A stretch of 39,098 bases of DNA from Deltaproteobacteria bacterium (GTDB lineage: Bacteria > Desulfobacterota > Binatia > HRBIN30): contig JACQEN010000120.1 of NCBI GenBank assembly GCA_016200585.1, positions 1-39,098 on the forward strand. The letters are read 5' to 3'. Below the pieces are notes generated by a model. It ran no database searches, was not told the origin of the DNA, and saw only the letters and a list, made by a program, of their open reading frames with translations. The stretch's first letter is position 1; each line of letters begins with the position of its first letter. Below, piece after piece: positions 37,262 to 39,098 of this stretch. Made by a program: the position numbers and the translations under genes.

Positions 37262-38320
37262 ATGGCATACCGAGTCATTCAGTGGGGAACCGGCAACGTC
37301 GGTGCATTTTCTTTGCGCTGCCTGATCGAGCACCCGGAGTTGGAGCTGGTCGGGGTGTTGGTGAACAGCCCGGCGAAGTCGGGGAAGGATGCCGGGGTAC
37401 TGTGTGGCATGAATCCGGTTGGCGTCAAAGCAACCGCCGACATCGACGCGATCCTGGCGCTCGAGGCGGACTGCGTGTGCTACACGGCGACGGCCGACTT
37501 GCGGCCGTTCGAAGCGGCGCAGGACATCGCCCGCATCCTGGCCTCGGGCAAGAACGTCGTCTCCAGCTCGATCGTCGCCATGGTGCATCCACAGTCGTTC
37601 GTCGCGAGCGTCCGCGACCAGCTCGCCGAGGCCTGCAAAGCCGGCGGCACGTCGTTCTTTACTTCCGGCATCGATCCGGGATTCGCCAACGACTTGCTGC
37701 CGCTGACTTTGAGCGGTTTGTGCGGCAGCTGGAGCGAGGTGCGCGTGCTCGAGATCATCAACTACGCAACCTACAACCAACCGCAGGCGTTGTTCGAAAC
37801 CATGGGCTTCGGAAAGCCGCTCGACGAGATGCCGCTGCTGCTGACGCCGGGGACGCTCGAGTTCGGTTGGGGTGGCACCGTGAATCTGCTCGCCGAGGGG
37901 TTGGGGGTGAAGCTCGACAAGATCACTTCGAGCTACGAAAAGCGTCCGGCAGTGAAACCGATCCGTATCGGTGCGCACACGGTGCAACCGGGCACCATGG
38001 CGGGGTTGCGTTTCGAAGTGCACGGCATCGTGGCAGGGCGGCCGGCGATCGTTGTCGAACACGTCACGCGCCTCGACGACGACCTCGCACCCGAGTGGCC
38101 GACCGGCAACGGCAGCTACCGCGTTCAGATCACCGGCTTCCCGAAAATTCACTGCGAGCTCGAGTTCGAAGACGAGCACGGTGACCACGCCGTCGGCGGC
38201 GTGGTGCTCACGGCGACGCGCATCGTCAACGCCATCCCGGCCGTCTGCGCGGCGCCGCCGGGGCTGCTGTCGGCGCTGGATCTACCGCTGGTAACCGGGC
38301 GTAGGCTGTATCGCCCCTGA
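37262..38320 (+). CDS. Dihydrodipicolinate reductase-like / NAD(P)-dependent oxidoreductase
   Basis: MAYRVIQWGTGNVGAFSLRCLIEHPELELVGVLVNSPAKSGKDAGVLCG Rossmann motif; GIDPGFANDLLPLTLSGL. Confidence 0.88.
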   Translation: MAYRVIQWGTGNVGAFSLRCLIEHPELELVGVLVNSPAKSGKDAGVLCGMNPVGVKATADIDAILALEADCVCYTATADLRPFEAAQDIARILASGKNVVSSSIVAMVHPQSFVASVRDQLAEACKAGGTSFFTSGIDPGFANDLLPLTLSGLCGSWSEVRVLEIINYATYNQPQALFETMGFGKPLDEMPLLLTPGTLEFGWGGTVNLLAEGLGVKLDKITSSYEKRPAVKPIRIGAHTVQPGTMAGLRFEVHGIVAGRPAIVVEHVTRLDDDLAPEWPTGNGSYRVQITGFPKIHCELEFEDEHGDHAVGGVVLTATRIVNAIPAVCAAPPGLLSALDLPLVTGRRLYRP

Positions 38321-38368
38321 CGTCGCAGGGGGTGGAGAGTCTCAGGCCCGCTTCGTGACAATCGTCGG

Positions 38369-39098
38369 TCACGCCGCGGCGCGCTGCCGGCGGCCCGGCT
38401 GCACGGCGACGACGAGTTTGAGGTCTTTGTGGCGCTCTTCGATCTGTCGCAGCCAGTAATCGTTCTTGAACAACATCAGTGGCCGTTGCTCGATATCGAG
38501 CAGACAAAGCACACCACCGAGGCGTTCGATGTCGGCGGCGTCGAAGTCGCCTTCCACCCAACGTGCATGCTGGAACGGCAGCGCCTCGAAGCGCACGTCG
38601 ACGCTGTACTCGCTTTTCAAGCGGTACTGGATGACGTCGAACTGCAAGCGCCCGACGGCGCCGAGAATGGGATCGCGCTCCAAGCGTTCGCGGTCGAAGA
38701 AGACCTGTACCGCTCCTTCTTCGGAGAGCTGATCCAAGCCCTTCTTGAGTTGCTTGCGCTTGAAGGGTTCGGTGAGGATGACGCGCACGAAGTGTTCCGG
38801 CGAGAAACGCGGGATGCCGGCAAACTCGAGATTGGGCTTTTCACTGAGCGAGTCGCCGATGCGTAGCAGGCCCGGGTCCCAGATGCCGATGATGTCGCCG
38901 GCGAAGGCTTCTTCGATCAGCATACGTTCTTGGGCGCGGAACTGCAGCGACCGTTTGAGGGAAAGCTCCTTGCCGGTGCGCGAGTGGATGACGTCCATGC
39001 CGCGTACGAAGCGTCCCGAGCACACGCGCACGAAGGCGACGCGATCGGCGTGCTGCGGATCCATGTTCGCCTGGATCTTGAAGACGAAGCCGGAGAAG
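38369..39098 (-). CDS. prfC: Peptide chain release factor 3, C-terminal part (5' end outside window)
   Basis: FSGFVFKIQANMDPQHADRVAFVRVCSGRFVRGMDVIHSRTGKELSLKRSLQFRAQERMLIEEAFAGDIIGI...GAVGRLQFDVIQYRLKSEYSVDVRFE. Confidence 0.94.
   Translation of the reverse strand, partial: FSGFVFKIQANMDPQHADRVAFVRVCSGRFVRGMDVIHSRTGKELSLKRSLQFRAQERMLIEEAFAGDIIGIWDPGLLRIGDSLSEKPNLEFAGIPRFSPEHFVRVILTEPFKRKQLKKGLDQLSEEGAVQVFFDRERLERDPILGAVGRLQFDVIQYRLKSEYSVDVRFEALPFQHARWVEGDFDAADIERLGGVLCLLDIEQRPLMLFKNDYWLRQIEERHKDLKLVVAVQPGRRQRAAA

Noticed and set aside
1-39098. CRISPR array, tRNA/rRNA genes, prophage or integrase
   Set aside because: No regularly spaced repeats, no recognisable tRNA/rRNA sequences, and no integrase, transposase or phage structural ORFs found.

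Overview
GC-rich bacterial chromosomal window of about 39 kb with roughly 27 protein-coding genes, no rRNA/tRNA and no CRISPR array. The style of the secreted proteins (FG-GAP/Cys-rich, TPT-linked dockerin, Reeler-like and multi-cytochrome proteins) together with many acyl-CoA dehydrogenase and SDR genes suggests an uncultured deltaproteobacterial or Binatota-like lineage; this is inference only. Main blocks: (1) 2-6704, a tightly coupled operon with DUF2126, circularly permuted ATP-grasp + alpha-E fusion, transglutaminase, and two tandem M14/aspartoacylase-like paralogs, followed by an uncharacterised coiled-coil PD-(D/E)XK-like protein; (2) glpX, prfB with its programmed frameshift between two palindromic C/G-rich elements, and a DnaQ/GIY-YIG fusion; (3) a frameshifted Cys-rich FG-GAP surface protein whose terminator lies inside the convergent gene; (4) acyl-CoA dehydrogenases, a class I aldolase interrupted by one in-frame amber codon, and an orphan small RHH-like protein behind a structured leader; (5) a secreted dockerin/beta-helix protein, SDRs, ABC-F and DUF2127; (6) an AraC regulator divergent from an extradiol dioxygenase-like/SDR/FAD-monooxygenase cluster; (7) a minus-strand set of three secreted proteins (Reeler-like CX4CH protein, tetra-cytochrome c, large alpha/beta hydrolase); (8) a dihydrodipicolinate-reductase-like protein and the C-terminal part of prfC. 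The strongest candidates for something undescribed are the amidoligase-type operon with an apparent E-to-Q M14 paralog pair, and the adjacent repeat-containing nuclease-like protein. All family calls come from reading motifs; no search was run.
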